Shown: piece by piece, positions 12,201 through 20,564 of the stretch
How positions within the stretch are numbered: the first letter of the stretch is position 1
How the letters are laid out: every line of letters starts with the position of its first letter
Assembly: GCA_029449245.1 (NCBI GenBank)
Contig: JANATF010000005.1
Span: 744,001-808,000, forward strand
DNA length: 64,000 nucleotides
Source of the DNA: Mortierella alpina
Lineage: Eukaryota > Mortierellomycota > Mortierellomycetes > Mortierellales > Mortierellaceae
Direction: 5' to 3'
Translations under genes and position numbers: made by a program
Notes under the pieces: model-generated
What the model was told of the DNA's origin: nothing
The model's input: only the letters and a program-made list of their open reading frames with translations
Databases searched by the model: none

Positions 12201-14462
12201 GCAGAAGCTTTTGGGATCAATAGCGGAGTTTTCATCCAACAATGGCTGTATTTCACTCAGAAACAGTTCTTGATCACTCTTGAACTGCTCACTGGCTTCA
12301 GCAGCAGGAGGAGTATCAGGAATGATGGAGGGCTTGTCTTCATCATATACCCATACATCGGGAAGGCGATTATCTTTAGGCTTGATATCTGTCGAACCTC
12401 CAAGATAATAGCCAAAACGGGAAAACAAATCCATTCCTATGATGCAATCATAATAGTCCAGATCGTCCATGACGGCAAGGTGGCATTGCAAGGAACGTCC
12501 ATTGCATCTAACATCCACTTTGTCACATGTCATACTGTACTTAGATCGACTTTGGGCGCTAAACCCTTTGACATCACCAGGCATAGTGGCGATGCGTAAG
12601 TTCATTTCTCTCGCAATATCGGCATCGATGTATGTGTGAGTAGAACCAGGATCAATTAACGCAGTCAGTTCTTTTTCGTTAACATAGAACTTGGTGACAT
12701 GCCTAGTTTCACCCTCGGCAGGACCTCTGAAAGCACACAAATACTTTGTAGGTTCACCACGATCGAGCTCAGCCAAACACTGGGAAAAAGCAGACACTGT
12801 ATTAAACGATAGAGAATTCATATCATCCTCTAATCTATCAGCTACCGTACTCTTTCTCATCTCATGCATAGATGCTTTCATAGCCGCAACCTTAGCATCA
12901 GCGATGGGCTCTAGCCTCATCGAAGCCGTCGCTCTAACAGGACCCGACGACTGCGCCTTGAACCTCTTGGGAGCGTTCCGAAGCTCAGGGTGCATGGTGA
13001 AGCATGTGGCAGGAGTATGGAACTTCGAGTTGCAGTGCGTGCTCGAGCAAGTGTTCCTCCTCGACTTGCCATCAGAGTCCTTTACAGCGGGAGCATTGTC
13101 CTTGCGCGGACGCTTCTTGTGCGAGCGGGAGTCAGGAACGTCATCCTTCTCAACCGCCTTCGCACCGCTCTTCTTGTTCGACAAGGTCTTGAAACGCATA
13201 TGGAACCAATCGACCCAATTGGTGCGAATTCCGGGGAACGCAACTCGTGCGTTGCGGATGCACTCCAACACTGCATCAACGCCAGGAACCTTAGTCACTT
13301 CAGGCCACAGCGTTGTGACAGCCCGCTGTCCCTCGTCAGGCAGACCCGCATACAGCGACTCGACGACGAGCTTCTCATGGACCGTGCCGCGGAGACCAGA
13401 AGCCTCAACCAAGAGCTCGACTCTAGTGCAATACGCATGCACATCAGTGAAGGTGCTGGTTGTTAAGTTGAACAAACCCCGGATCGCAACCGCCTTCAGC
13501 AGATCAAGCTTGAACAGCTCCTGGACCACCATCTTGACCGGAACCCAAGTGTCTATGATGCCATAGTTGTACTCAAGGTCGTCCCCTTCAGGCTCCAACT
13601 TATCCAACTGTGTTGGAAGGTCCGACCCCCAGCTCACCAGAGGATCCTTCAACAGCGACGTTTGCAGTCCAGCATCCCTGAAAGCCGCCGCCATGTAGCC
13701 GCTTGCCAGGATCGGAAACAGTCGCCCCAGATGAGTCTCATGAAACTCTTGAAACTCGGACAGGAAACGATGGATCCCTTGAACGATGAGCAAGGCAGAG
13801 GAGTCACCTTCCTTCTTCTTCACGATATCGTCCAGAGATGGCGCGTTGGTGAAGACCTTCGGAACCAGGCCATTGAAGTCAATCTTGCCTGTCCCCGACT
13901 CCAGCTGCACCATCTTCTCCTTCAAGCAACGCACTATATCTGCGTGCCACGGATTGTTGGTATCAGGAGTGCACGCATACCGCCCGGACTTGGAACGAGA
14001 GGAAGCGGACGTCGCAGACTTGTCGTCCTGCCAGACGTCATCGCAGACGGAAGCCTCGCTCAGATTCGCCAACTCCGCCGTGAACTCTGTCACAAAGGAT
14101 TGCGCCAACAGGACGGCCTCCTTCGCCGCTTGCAACTCCTCCATAACAGCCTTCTTGCGGCGATTCACCTCGGCGACGCCAGCTTGCTGCTCCCCAGGAT
14201 TAAGCGCCGGATCGACGCTCGCTAAGGCTTTGGCTGCGTCTCTGGCCACCTTCGCAATCTCCTGGTAGCGCTGCGATACCTCCTCACAATCGGCGCGACT
14301 GTTCTCCAACTCAAGCTTCCATCCATCAAGCTCCCTCTGCTTCTTTTCAGCCCTGGACTCAATCCGGATCATGCTTGGATTGTCAATTACTGGAGCCAGT
14401 GCGGATCGGAAGACGCTGGGTGCTGCAACGGCAGCATCGTGCATGTCGATGTCTTCAGTCAT
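9252..14462 (-). CDS. Gag-Pol polyprotein of element A
   Basis: One frame of 1736 residues from an ATG near the 5' leader. Domains in order: coiled-coil-like gag region (about 15-130) and gag core to about 420; a Cys/His stretch CSSTHC...H...C near 475 in place of a regular CCHC knuckle; aspartic protease (about 590-690) whose active site reads LIDPGSTH rather than D-S/T-G; reverse transcriptase (about 750-960) with IYVDDIVIYS near 929; RNase H (about 1030-1160) with FTDHKPLTF; integrase with HxxxH...CSSC and a D-D-E core (about 1290-1480); and a C-terminal chromodomain (about 1610-1665) with VHWKGYSDDEDSF that lacks the usual TWEP. Gag and pol are fused without frameshift. Proline at the second protease position is unusual and could reduce activity. 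Confidence 0.9.
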   Translation of the reverse strand: MTEDIDMHDAAVAAPSVFRSALAPVIDNPSMIRIESRAEKKQRELDGWKLELENSRADCEEVSQRYQEIAKVARDAAKALASVDPALNPGEQQAGVAEVNRRKKAVMEELQAAKEAVLLAQSFVTEFTAELANLSEASVCDDVWQDDKSATSASSRSKSGRYACTPDTNNPWHADIVRCLKEKMVQLESGTGKIDFNGLVPKVFTNAPSLDDIVKKKEGDSSALLIVQGIHRFLSEFQEFHETHLGRLFPILASGYMAAAFRDAGLQTSLLKDPLVSWGSDLPTQLDKLEPEGDDLEYNYGIIDTWVPVKMVVQELFKLDLLKAVAIRGLFNLTTSTFTDVHAYCTRVELLVEASGLRGTVHEKLVVESLYAGLPDEGQRAVTTLWPEVTKVPGVDAVLECIRNARVAFPGIRTNWVDWFHMRFKTLSNKKSGAKAVEKDDVPDSRSHKKRPRKDNAPAVKDSDGKSRRNTCSSTHCNSKFHTPATCFTMHPELRNAPKRFKAQSSGPVRATASMRLEPIADAKVAAMKASMHEMRKSTVADRLEDDMNSLSFNTVSAFSQCLAELDRGEPTKYLCAFRGPAEGETRHVTKFYVNEKELTALIDPGSTHTYIDADIAREMNLRIATMPGDVKGFSAQSRSKYSMTCDKVDVRCNGRSLQCHLAVMDDLDYYDCIIGMDLFSRFGYYLGGSTDIKPKDNRLPDVWVYDEDKPSIIPDTPPAAEASEQFKSDQELFLSEIQPLLDENSAIDPKSFCDLDIMRVELKVPDGCRIHVRSRDFHAQTAKEEVHSQILKWWDSGVIVPAPKGNPFNNSLTLAARRDLEGNVLKYRVCLDPRVLNKQLLDTDTFQLPLISDILQKTAGHEFFSTIDLSQAYHRLPLAADSQKYTAFTYDGKQYMFARAPFGLKPMTSIFQRGMVYMFGDLSFVCIYVDDIVIYSRKKEEHLQHVKIVLDRLTKAKLIVNRDKCHFMRTEIVLLGFVIDRHGRRINPEKVANVKSWMPPTNGKGVQRYTGMFTYFSEYIPLYGTLAAPLNRLKNVKGVFVLNDLELRCFEKIKELIVLAPVLSFPNFKIAFYIATDASNVGIGVVLYQLPDGEGGKVNYISFMARSLQDHERRYPAYKKELLAIIYALKKFHYYIAGRHFTLFTDHKPLTFLQDQEKLTNIIAEWKDTLFSYDFTLIHRPGILNIIPDALSRAFPEELWSKDKEDNFRVGTRKTSATTRASDREQIHSADFALQMAETGTIRLAEGIQIDDRMDVDELPFVHHAVDSESRHVVPVAQRSRLLKEVHSFGHLGASAMVKTIQQDSKTWPKLKEDCVKWVKACSSCQRYNIARKGYHPLKAIHAELPGEHLAIDLAQFPVSSSGHEYALLVVDVCTRFVFLYPLRNKEAKSVATCLFRLFCDIGFPKIIQSDNGSEFVNSIISELTKTLSVDHRLSTPYHPRGNGVAERHIKSMKDILRKNIEGRVPEWDVHLPMVQLQMNTKIVSLTNSTPFSLFYGRAFSGISNFSAAKSRLMSDEELEKRLVYLTQLVFPALSSLSKDNQQKMIDKFNNSHTIREIQPGAFVMARDPVAVGSMSPSKDGPFKVTRRTTHGAYELQDLTGEVLPRHYAPEQLEVVTQDLDAQSDESYEVQSIVDHKVEDGAVLYKVHWKGYSDDEDSFIPHSQFDSDRLIHQYWKRINQTNPHVVAKKQRKLLKTQKEELKAFLTNNKTAAAKSALSRVVGRAGVTKKGRKTRS

Positions 14463-14991
14463 AGTGGAAGGTAGATTGGATTGCTGACCGAACTAGTATG
14501 TACAGATCAACTACGATTGTTAGGGACTTCCTCCTAACAAATCCAATATTTCAGTTCTAGGAAAAGGCCCAGAGAAATATCAAGCCAGGACGATTAAGAC
14601 GGACAATAATCGTCGTTAATCAGCTCACTGGCAGCGATGGAGCACTCAGTACACAACTGGGAGTTGTTACAGTACGAGGATACTACCAACGCAAACACAA
14701 ACACAAGTAGAACGAGTGTTGTTTTACAATGTTTGTTCGCAAAGGAAAAGGCCAGAGCGAATCAAACTACGATGCTGGAAGATCGGCTATGGTTCTGCTA
14801 TCAGAGACTGATATCTGCAGGAAACCTCACGATCAGGAACAACAGCAAGAGTATGACGGACTGAGAGTAGAGGTCCCAATTGGATACCAATCAATCGATC
14901 AGGCTGATGTTCACAAGGATGGATCAAACAGGATCGATGATGGATGACAATGGATGGATGCAACTTTCTCTTCGAGTACGTTGAAAAAAAA
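14463..14991 (-). other. 5' leader of element A
   Basis: Lies between the 5' LTR and the gag-pol ATG. No gene is supported; short frames here have no domains. The LTR-proximal end is an eight-base T run in the element sense, similar to the same site in element G. Confidence 0.55.
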
Positions 14992-15202
14992 TGTGATATT
15001 CTATAAGATTATGAGATACTAACTTACTGGGTACTGAAGTCAACGAGAACAAAGAGAGGGTTTATTTTGATCCGCGCTCATGGAGCCCTTATATCGGGCC
15101 CCATGATCACGTCACAGTAGATATTTGGTTCTTGTAGAAATAAAAAGGGAGGTGCGACTCAGGTACACAGTCCCTGAGCCCCACACCGACTAGGACATGA
15201 CA
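14992..15202 (-). repeat. 5' LTR of element A
   Basis: 211 bp, the partner of 8227-8437, followed by the GATGG duplication at 15203-15207. Confidence 0.93.
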
Positions 15203-15356
15203 GATGGTTGGTATCCGACTTTTAGGTGGTATGAAGATTTTAGATTTTAGATGGCAAAATCTAAAAGACATACCGCCCGGTAAGAGTGCTGTGAGGTGAC
15301 ATTCTTACACCCCTTTTCCCCCGTAAGATTACTGCCACCGGGTATTCTCACACCCC
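15203..15356. repeat. 5' terminal inverted repeat of MULE1 left copy
   Basis: Reading leftward from 15356 it starts GGGGTGTGAGAAT, with internal copies of CTTACGGGGG and GGTGTAAGAAT. The inner part, with the TTTAGATTTT palindrome, matches the right copy exactly. The outer ~130 bases match it only imperfectly, with scattered substitutions and a different G-run length. Confidence 0.7.
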
Positions 15357-15468
15357 TGGTCACTAAAAGACATCACGGCTTGCGGTGGCTACTACAGAAA
15401 GGCACAATATAGAAATACTGGCAACCAGCACAAGCTAGTCTTCTAATACATGTAAGATCTTACAGTGG

Positions 15469-15928
15469 TGTACAATATTCACCACGGTCGAGTAGTAATT
15501 TATAGAGATACCAACGCGTCTATCGAAGACACCTAAACAAAGACGACAGCTTTCGAAAGCAAGGAAACTGCTTGCCTAGATGGTTCAAAGAGTCACAACT
15601 ATAAGTGACTTTGAGTACCATCATAGACCTTTGTCATCACAAAGACAAGAACCAGAAAGACGTTTCTGGAGGTCCGGTCATCAGGTACCCATGTTACTTA
15701 GTTACTGGCCCGAGCGTCTAATGAACTAGGAACATGATCAATCATACAGAGGCTAGGACACGCGCCTGAATATGATCATTTGCTATCACCTCATGGAAAC
15801 GACTTCATGCATGTATCAATCCAACATTAGATCTATCCAGTGACAATTAACATGTAAGCAAGGGTGTTTGGTCGGCGTGGACCCACATCTTATTCCCGTT
15901 ACTTTCCTACCATAAAACTTGCCCACAT
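15469..15928 (+). repeat. LTR-like dispersed unit R1, 3' end cut by MULE1
   Basis: Begins TGTACAATATTCACC and is clearly related to 39133-39616 and, inverted, to 20565-22125. Shared blocks include CTTACTTTCCTACCATAAAA-type sequence near the 3' end and AACGCGTCTA. The unit breaks at about 15926 (GCCCACA), where the MULE1 right terminus GGGGTGTAAG begins, before the family end ACGTTTCA. The preceding bases 15357-15468 are unassigned. Confidence 0.6.
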
Positions 15929-16095
15929 GGGGTGTAAGAATGCCTGGTCGCAGCAATCTTACGGGGGAAAGGGGGTGTAAGAATACCATCTCACAGCACT
16001 CTTACGGGGGGGGGGGGGGGCGGTATGTCTTTTAGATTTTGCCATCTAAAATCTAAAATCTTCATACCACCTAAAAGTCGGATACCAACCATCTA
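15929..16095. repeat. 5' terminal inverted repeat of MULE1 right copy
   Basis: Starts GGGGTGTAAGAAT, contains a run of about 16 G (near 16005-16020), and ends in a nested palindrome: outer arms GGTATG/CATACC, inner arms TTTAGATTTT (16031-16040) and AAAATCTAAA (16048-16057). Confidence 0.75.
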
Positions 16096-16346
16096 ATTTT
16101 ATTCCCCCTGGAACCAGAAATATGAACTTGTTCATAAAGCTGGTGCCTGCCATTAAAACCGTTTCGGGGGTCATCAAAGCCGTTAAACGTAAGGTCTAAA
16201 GGTCAGAAACATGCGCCACAGAGCACTCCTAATTGTATTGCGGAAACTATCTAAAAGTATCTGAAGGTCATTGAGCGGTTTTCATAAATAAAGGTAATGT
16301 TACGCCTCGAGAACTGTCCTGTTACCTTGACTTTCACTTTGCACGC

Positions 16347-19300
16347 ATGTCCTCATCCAAGTCCTTGTTGATCTCCCTAATTGTTGGAACCCTGAAAGCC
16401 AGTGGTGCTTGGATCGACAGTATGGCGTCCGCTAGCAACGCCTGGATCAACACAATAGTGACCATAATCGAGTCATCCCAAAATCTTGCTGACGACGATC
16501 AAGTTCACTCCAAAAACACTCAGGATCAACTTCAGAGGCGGTCGATTTCAAGAGATGCCACTCCCAACAGCCAAGATCGAAAAAACTCGGTCTTCGAGGT
16601 GCATTCACAGCCTTTAGTGCCGCTTGTGTTTCATGAAAATGAGGAAAACACTACGGTTCGCCTCATGTCCGATGAACTCCAAGAACAACACCCTGGCTCT
16701 TTCGAAATAGTCGGAGCAAGTGGTAGTAGGGAAGACACGGAGGATGATAGTCAGCGCCATGTCGATGATCCCTCCGTTGATGTTGACGTATCTTTATCTG
16801 AACATGAGCGCGAGAAAGATGAGCCTGAAAATTGCCTAGTATGTTATTTGTTACACTGTGCAGAAAATGTTCTCAATCTCTGCCTTTTCTAATCGATACA
16901 TCCTTCTTCGCTCCTTACGTCAGAACTCGAGTAACGATGTGCTCACAGATTCCACGCCATCCACAAACATTCAGCATGAGTCCTCGCTCGAGTTTCCTGA
17001 CGGAAATGTCACATACACTCGGGATATCGAGAGTGAGGAAACCAAACTAGAATCGCATGGCGTAGGATGGGCCATGGTTCTCTACAACAGTGACAAAACC
17101 GAGTCATGTAAGACGTATTTCAAGTCTTGCCTTGGCGTTTACCAGTGCCCGATTTGTGCTTATACTGAGCGACCTCGCGTTCCGAAGTCCAACAAAACCA
17201 GATACAAGCACATGCCACCAAGACCTGCGGGGAGCGTCTGTAAAATTGACGGATCTCAGCTGGAGCATATTTCTTGCCGAGCGACGCTGCGGATGGAGCA
17301 TGAGGCCAAAAAAATTCGACTTGGCCACGAAGGGTATCACAATCATGCACGGCCTCGAGCTATACACGCAACGTTTTCAGCCAGGCAGGCATTTGAGAAG
17401 GTGGTAAAGGCTGCTTCTGGAATGTCGCCCAAGACTATACAGATAGGCACCAGTACCTGCCCTCCAGTCACCGACTTTCATGAGACGTACATCAATCTGG
17501 ACTTCCTTGCGAAAAAGAGGAGAGCTCTACTAAAGGATGCTGAAGGCGACTGTTCAATAGGGGCGTTGGCAACCTTTGAAGCAGACTGTAAAGCGAGGGT
17601 GCTAAGATCCACAAGTTTGGGACAAGACGACGGCCACATATGTTTTCAAACCGACTTCATGATCGACAGGACGAAGGAGGCTTGCACCTGCATGCAGAGC
17701 GATTCTGTCCATGGGTTTGTAACCGACAACCTCTCCTCGAATATAAACATCACTTTCACCTCTGTCTACTGCACGGTCATTGAAAGACAGATTCCATTGC
17801 TGATCTCGGTCCTTTTCGGCCAGTCTCAAGAACACTACGAAAAGCATTTTCTAGTCCTGCTTCAGACCCTACCCTACAAGACTTGGAACGAGTTCCGTGA
17901 TCGCTTTCCTGGGATGACTTGCGACATGTCAGATGCAGAACGCCTTGGGTTTGAGCGCGCCCTTCGAACACGATTTGGCCTTGACAGTAACCTCGACCTG
18001 CACTTGGAGTGCTTCTACCGTTACTGTCATGTGCATTACGACCGGTCAGTGGTTAATGTTCGCGACAATGGAAACGCCATATCCCCAATCGATAAATGGC
18101 AGTTTTACTCTATCGCGAAAAGAATGCTCCACGTCAACAAGAAGGAGTTTCATGAGTGTATCGACCAGCTACAGGAAGACAAGAGATATGAGAGGATCAA
18201 GCCTTGGCTAGATTGGCATCTCAATCCACTGAGATCCAGACACCTCTTCCAGGCATGCGCCCGCCATGATTTATCGCGGATGGACAAGGACACAAACGCT
18301 CAAGAAAATTTAGGTGGGGACTTTCAGAGCAAGGCGGGTACCACTAATGGCAAGATGGCGATTATGCCAGCTTTAAAACATGCCTGGAGGTATATGTGGA
18401 GAATCGAAAGCGATTACGACGCCGCGTTGAAAGGTCGTAAACTTCGGAATCAAAGACCTGCTAAAAGAAAAAAGGCGCCGTTCGTAAACGATGGCAGGCC
18501 GCCTGACACTACTTCAACCCTTCGTTTGGACAAGTTACCAAAGATCGTCAGTAACGACCACGCGGAGGATGATATCGAGCATTGTGGGTACGAATCATCC
18601 CAGATCCATCAAGACGAGGAGAAAAGCGAGGTGTATGAGTCTCAACAAGGCAGGATTAACACCGATCTTGATTGGAATACGTTCGGTATACCGTGGCAGT
18701 TTGAGTACAAGGGCTACATCGGCAGGAACACGTGCTCCATCGACACAGTTTTGATGGCATGGTATCTCCTACAGCATTTCGAAGGCGCTACGCTACCGAC
18801 GGAGACGCTGAATACACGTGTAGGCCAAGTCTTGCAGGAAGTGATGAAGGAGATCGATGAAGAGAACTATGATAAGGCCAGATGGATGTGGTGCACGCAG
18901 ATTTTAAAGCAGAAGGGGCAAGGGGAGCACGATTTCTTTGGCGACATCAGCAGCGTGTTCATTGAGCGCTTGCCAGGTCTCTCAAGCATCCAAGGGTCTT
19001 GGGCATCGACGTGCGAATTCAACTGTCCGCGTGAAGTGCAATATCATGTTTACAAGTGGAGTAGTGTGCCTCTACATAATCCTAGGGCCATCGACCAATT
19101 CGAAATTCAAACCAGCCTCCTGCAGGTTGCTGTACCTTGCTCTGAGGTAATAGATGACGATGATATCGGATGGCGAAAGGAGGGATCGTACAGACAGGAA
19201 AGCGAGATATGCATTGAAACTTCCGAGGACAAACCCCTGTACAGATGCGGCGGCACTCGAACCCCTGGTGAGCTGGAGCTGTTTTCTATCCCCAATCTTT

Positions 19301-19953
19301 TAGTGCTAGACGGTCTTCAAGGCTGGTACAATAGCTCCAATCAACCTCAATTTCCAGTGGATCGCTTGCTCATCGGGGGCACATGGTACCGTCTGGCCGC
19401 TATCCTCTATGGTGATGGGAATCACTTTAACAGTTCGATCATTATCAATGGACGCCACATCTTCTACGATGGTATGGGCAAGCCACGACTTCGAGAGTTG
19501 GACCGCACAGATTGGACAATTAACCCGAGGACTACCATCATGAACCAAGTTTGGTACCTCAAGACAAAGGAACCGCGGCCGCCTCCTTTGTCTGAACAAT
19601 CTCAGCCTCTACGGCTTGATCCTATTTCGGCTACCACTCCGGAGGAAGATAATGCCTCAAATGGCGAACGTACTGTCTCCTCCCAGCCGACAAAGAAACG
19701 GTGCCATAAGACATTCTATCCTATGGGAATATCTCTACGTAAAGTTGGCATCAAAGGTCCATTGCCGCAATGTGGGGGATGCGGCAAGCCTCTCAGCCGA
19801 GGGTCTCTTCGTATTGTGTACCAAAAGGAGAAGGAAGCAGGGGTTGTCTGGTATCCCACTCCCATTTCCATGCATCCACAGGAAACATGCCTCGATTGGC
19901 TTCCAATTGATGAGAAAGGACAGGCGATGGATCTATTGACGACGGAGGAGTGA
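16347..19953 (+). CDS. MULE1 transposase with GCM-like finger and C19/C98-like protease (right copy)
   Basis: Exons 16347-16838 and 16924-19953; the intron 16839-16923 has GTATGT, CTAAT and CAG, and joining is in frame at codon boundaries. Start ATG at 16347. In spliced numbering the GCM-like finger spans about 211-312, the MULE-like core about 400-660 (possible metal ligands in FQTDF and TCDMSD), the protease nucleophile Cys is about 768 (GRNTCSIDT), the His about 998 (GDGNHF) and an Asp about 1013 (FYDG). The terminal finger is C1114-x2-C1117 ... H1148-x4-C1153. Usual MULE transposases are 600-900 residues; the extra length is the protease and tail. The product presumably binds the terminal repeats and catalyses transposition in the nucleus. 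What the protease cleaves (ubiquitin, SUMO or self) cannot be told from sequence. Confidence 0.72.
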
Positions 19954-20042
19954 AGACATGACTCCCACATATAGATATGAGTTGCCGTTCGAGTTTGGGT
20001 TCCAGGGGGTTTAGGGCGAACAATTAGATGCATGTATCCGAT

Positions 20043-20206
20043 TATTAGGTGGTATGGAAAATTTTAGATTTTAGATGACAAAATCTAAAAGATGTTCCCC
20101 CCCTGTAAGACTATACGATACCCCCCCGTAAGAGTGCTGTGAAATGACATTCTTACACCCCCCTTCCTCCGTAAGACTACTGCCACCGGGCATTTCTTAC
20201 ACCCCC
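20043..20206. repeat. 3' terminal inverted repeat of MULE1 right copy
   Basis: Reverse-complement relative of 15929-16095: the palindromic TTTAGATTTT block, then CTTACGGGGG-type sub-repeats, ending TTCTTACACCCCC at about 20206. Confidence 0.7.
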
Positions 20207-20564
20207 GTAAGGCCTCGCCGCTGCAGAATTGTTACATCCGACGTAACAATACCATGCCCTCGTCGTCAGTATAGTAGTGTCCTTTCCTACACTGTACCCT
20301 TACATTTCACACACACACACCCCTCCCTGTAGCTAGCCTGTTAAAGAGCTCCCATAGCCATACATGCATACATGAACGCTTTTTTCTCAACAGTAGCTAC
20401 GATGCACGGCAGCGTGGTTGAAACGTACTGGCTGTTACAGTAGCATTAGGAATGTTCTTCTATGTCGCCTTCCTCGCCTCGGCGCGTTTCCTCTTCACCT
20501 TCATTAAGCACTCCGCCACCACCTTCCGTAACCACTTCGCCTCCCTGCGCATTAGTTGAAACGT
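20207..20564. other. Spacer between MULE1 and repeat unit R2
   Basis: No supported gene. It contains a short CA-rich stretch (ACACACACACCCC near 20310). Its relation to neighbouring elements is unclear. Confidence 0.4.

Larger units (their letters stand above)
8227..15202 (-). mobile_element. LTR retrotransposon A (Ty3/gypsy, chromodomain type)
   Basis: It is bounded by 211-bp LTRs that look identical, with TG...CA ends, and by the 5-bp target duplication GATGG at 8222-8226 and 15203-15207. It carries a single gag-pol frame on the minus strand. A purine-rich tract (read GGAGGGGGAGTC, 8438-8449) abuts the 3' LTR. No TGG-type tRNA primer site follows the 5' LTR; instead the leader begins with eight T and then CAACG. 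Identical LTRs imply a recent insertion. The target was the terminal inverted repeat of MULE1, left copy. Confidence 0.93.
4131..15356 (-). mobile_element. MULE1 left copy (Mutator-like DNA transposon), split by LTR element A
   Basis: The body occupies about 4131-8226 and continues after the LTR insertion at 15203-15356. Its gene is on the minus strand. Coordinates of matching bases in this and the right copy (15929-20206) sum to 24315 throughout the gene and its flanks from about 4213 to 8226, so there is no insertion or deletion between the copies there. The 5' terminus starts GGGGTGTGAGAAT when read into the element (15356 downward) and contains nested CTTACGGGGG and GGTGTAAGAAT sub-repeats, matching the right copy's terminus imperfectly. 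The 3' terminus beyond the C/G run at 4198-4218 is rearranged. Confidence 0.75.
15929..20206 (+). mobile_element. MULE1 right copy (Mutator-like DNA transposon), intact gene
   Basis: Its terminal inverted repeats of about 165 bp (15929-16095 and about 20043-20206) begin GGGGTGTAAGAAT and GGGGGTGTAAGAA when read inward. They share the sub-repeats CAGCACTCTTACGGGGG and AAGGGGGTGTAAGAAT. It lies head-to-head with the left copy across a 572-bp spacer. No 8-11 bp target duplication was found: the left flank is GCCCACAT and the right flank CGTAAGGC. Confidence 0.75.

Noticed and set aside
14637-14947. Small open frames in the leader of element A
   Set aside because: Short, no domains, inside the leader and antisense to gag-pol.
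16858-16923. Separate second gene starting at 16858 in MULE1
   Set aside because: That start would be GTG, and the sequence 16839-16923 has all intron signals; splicing joins the two frames exactly at codon boundaries.
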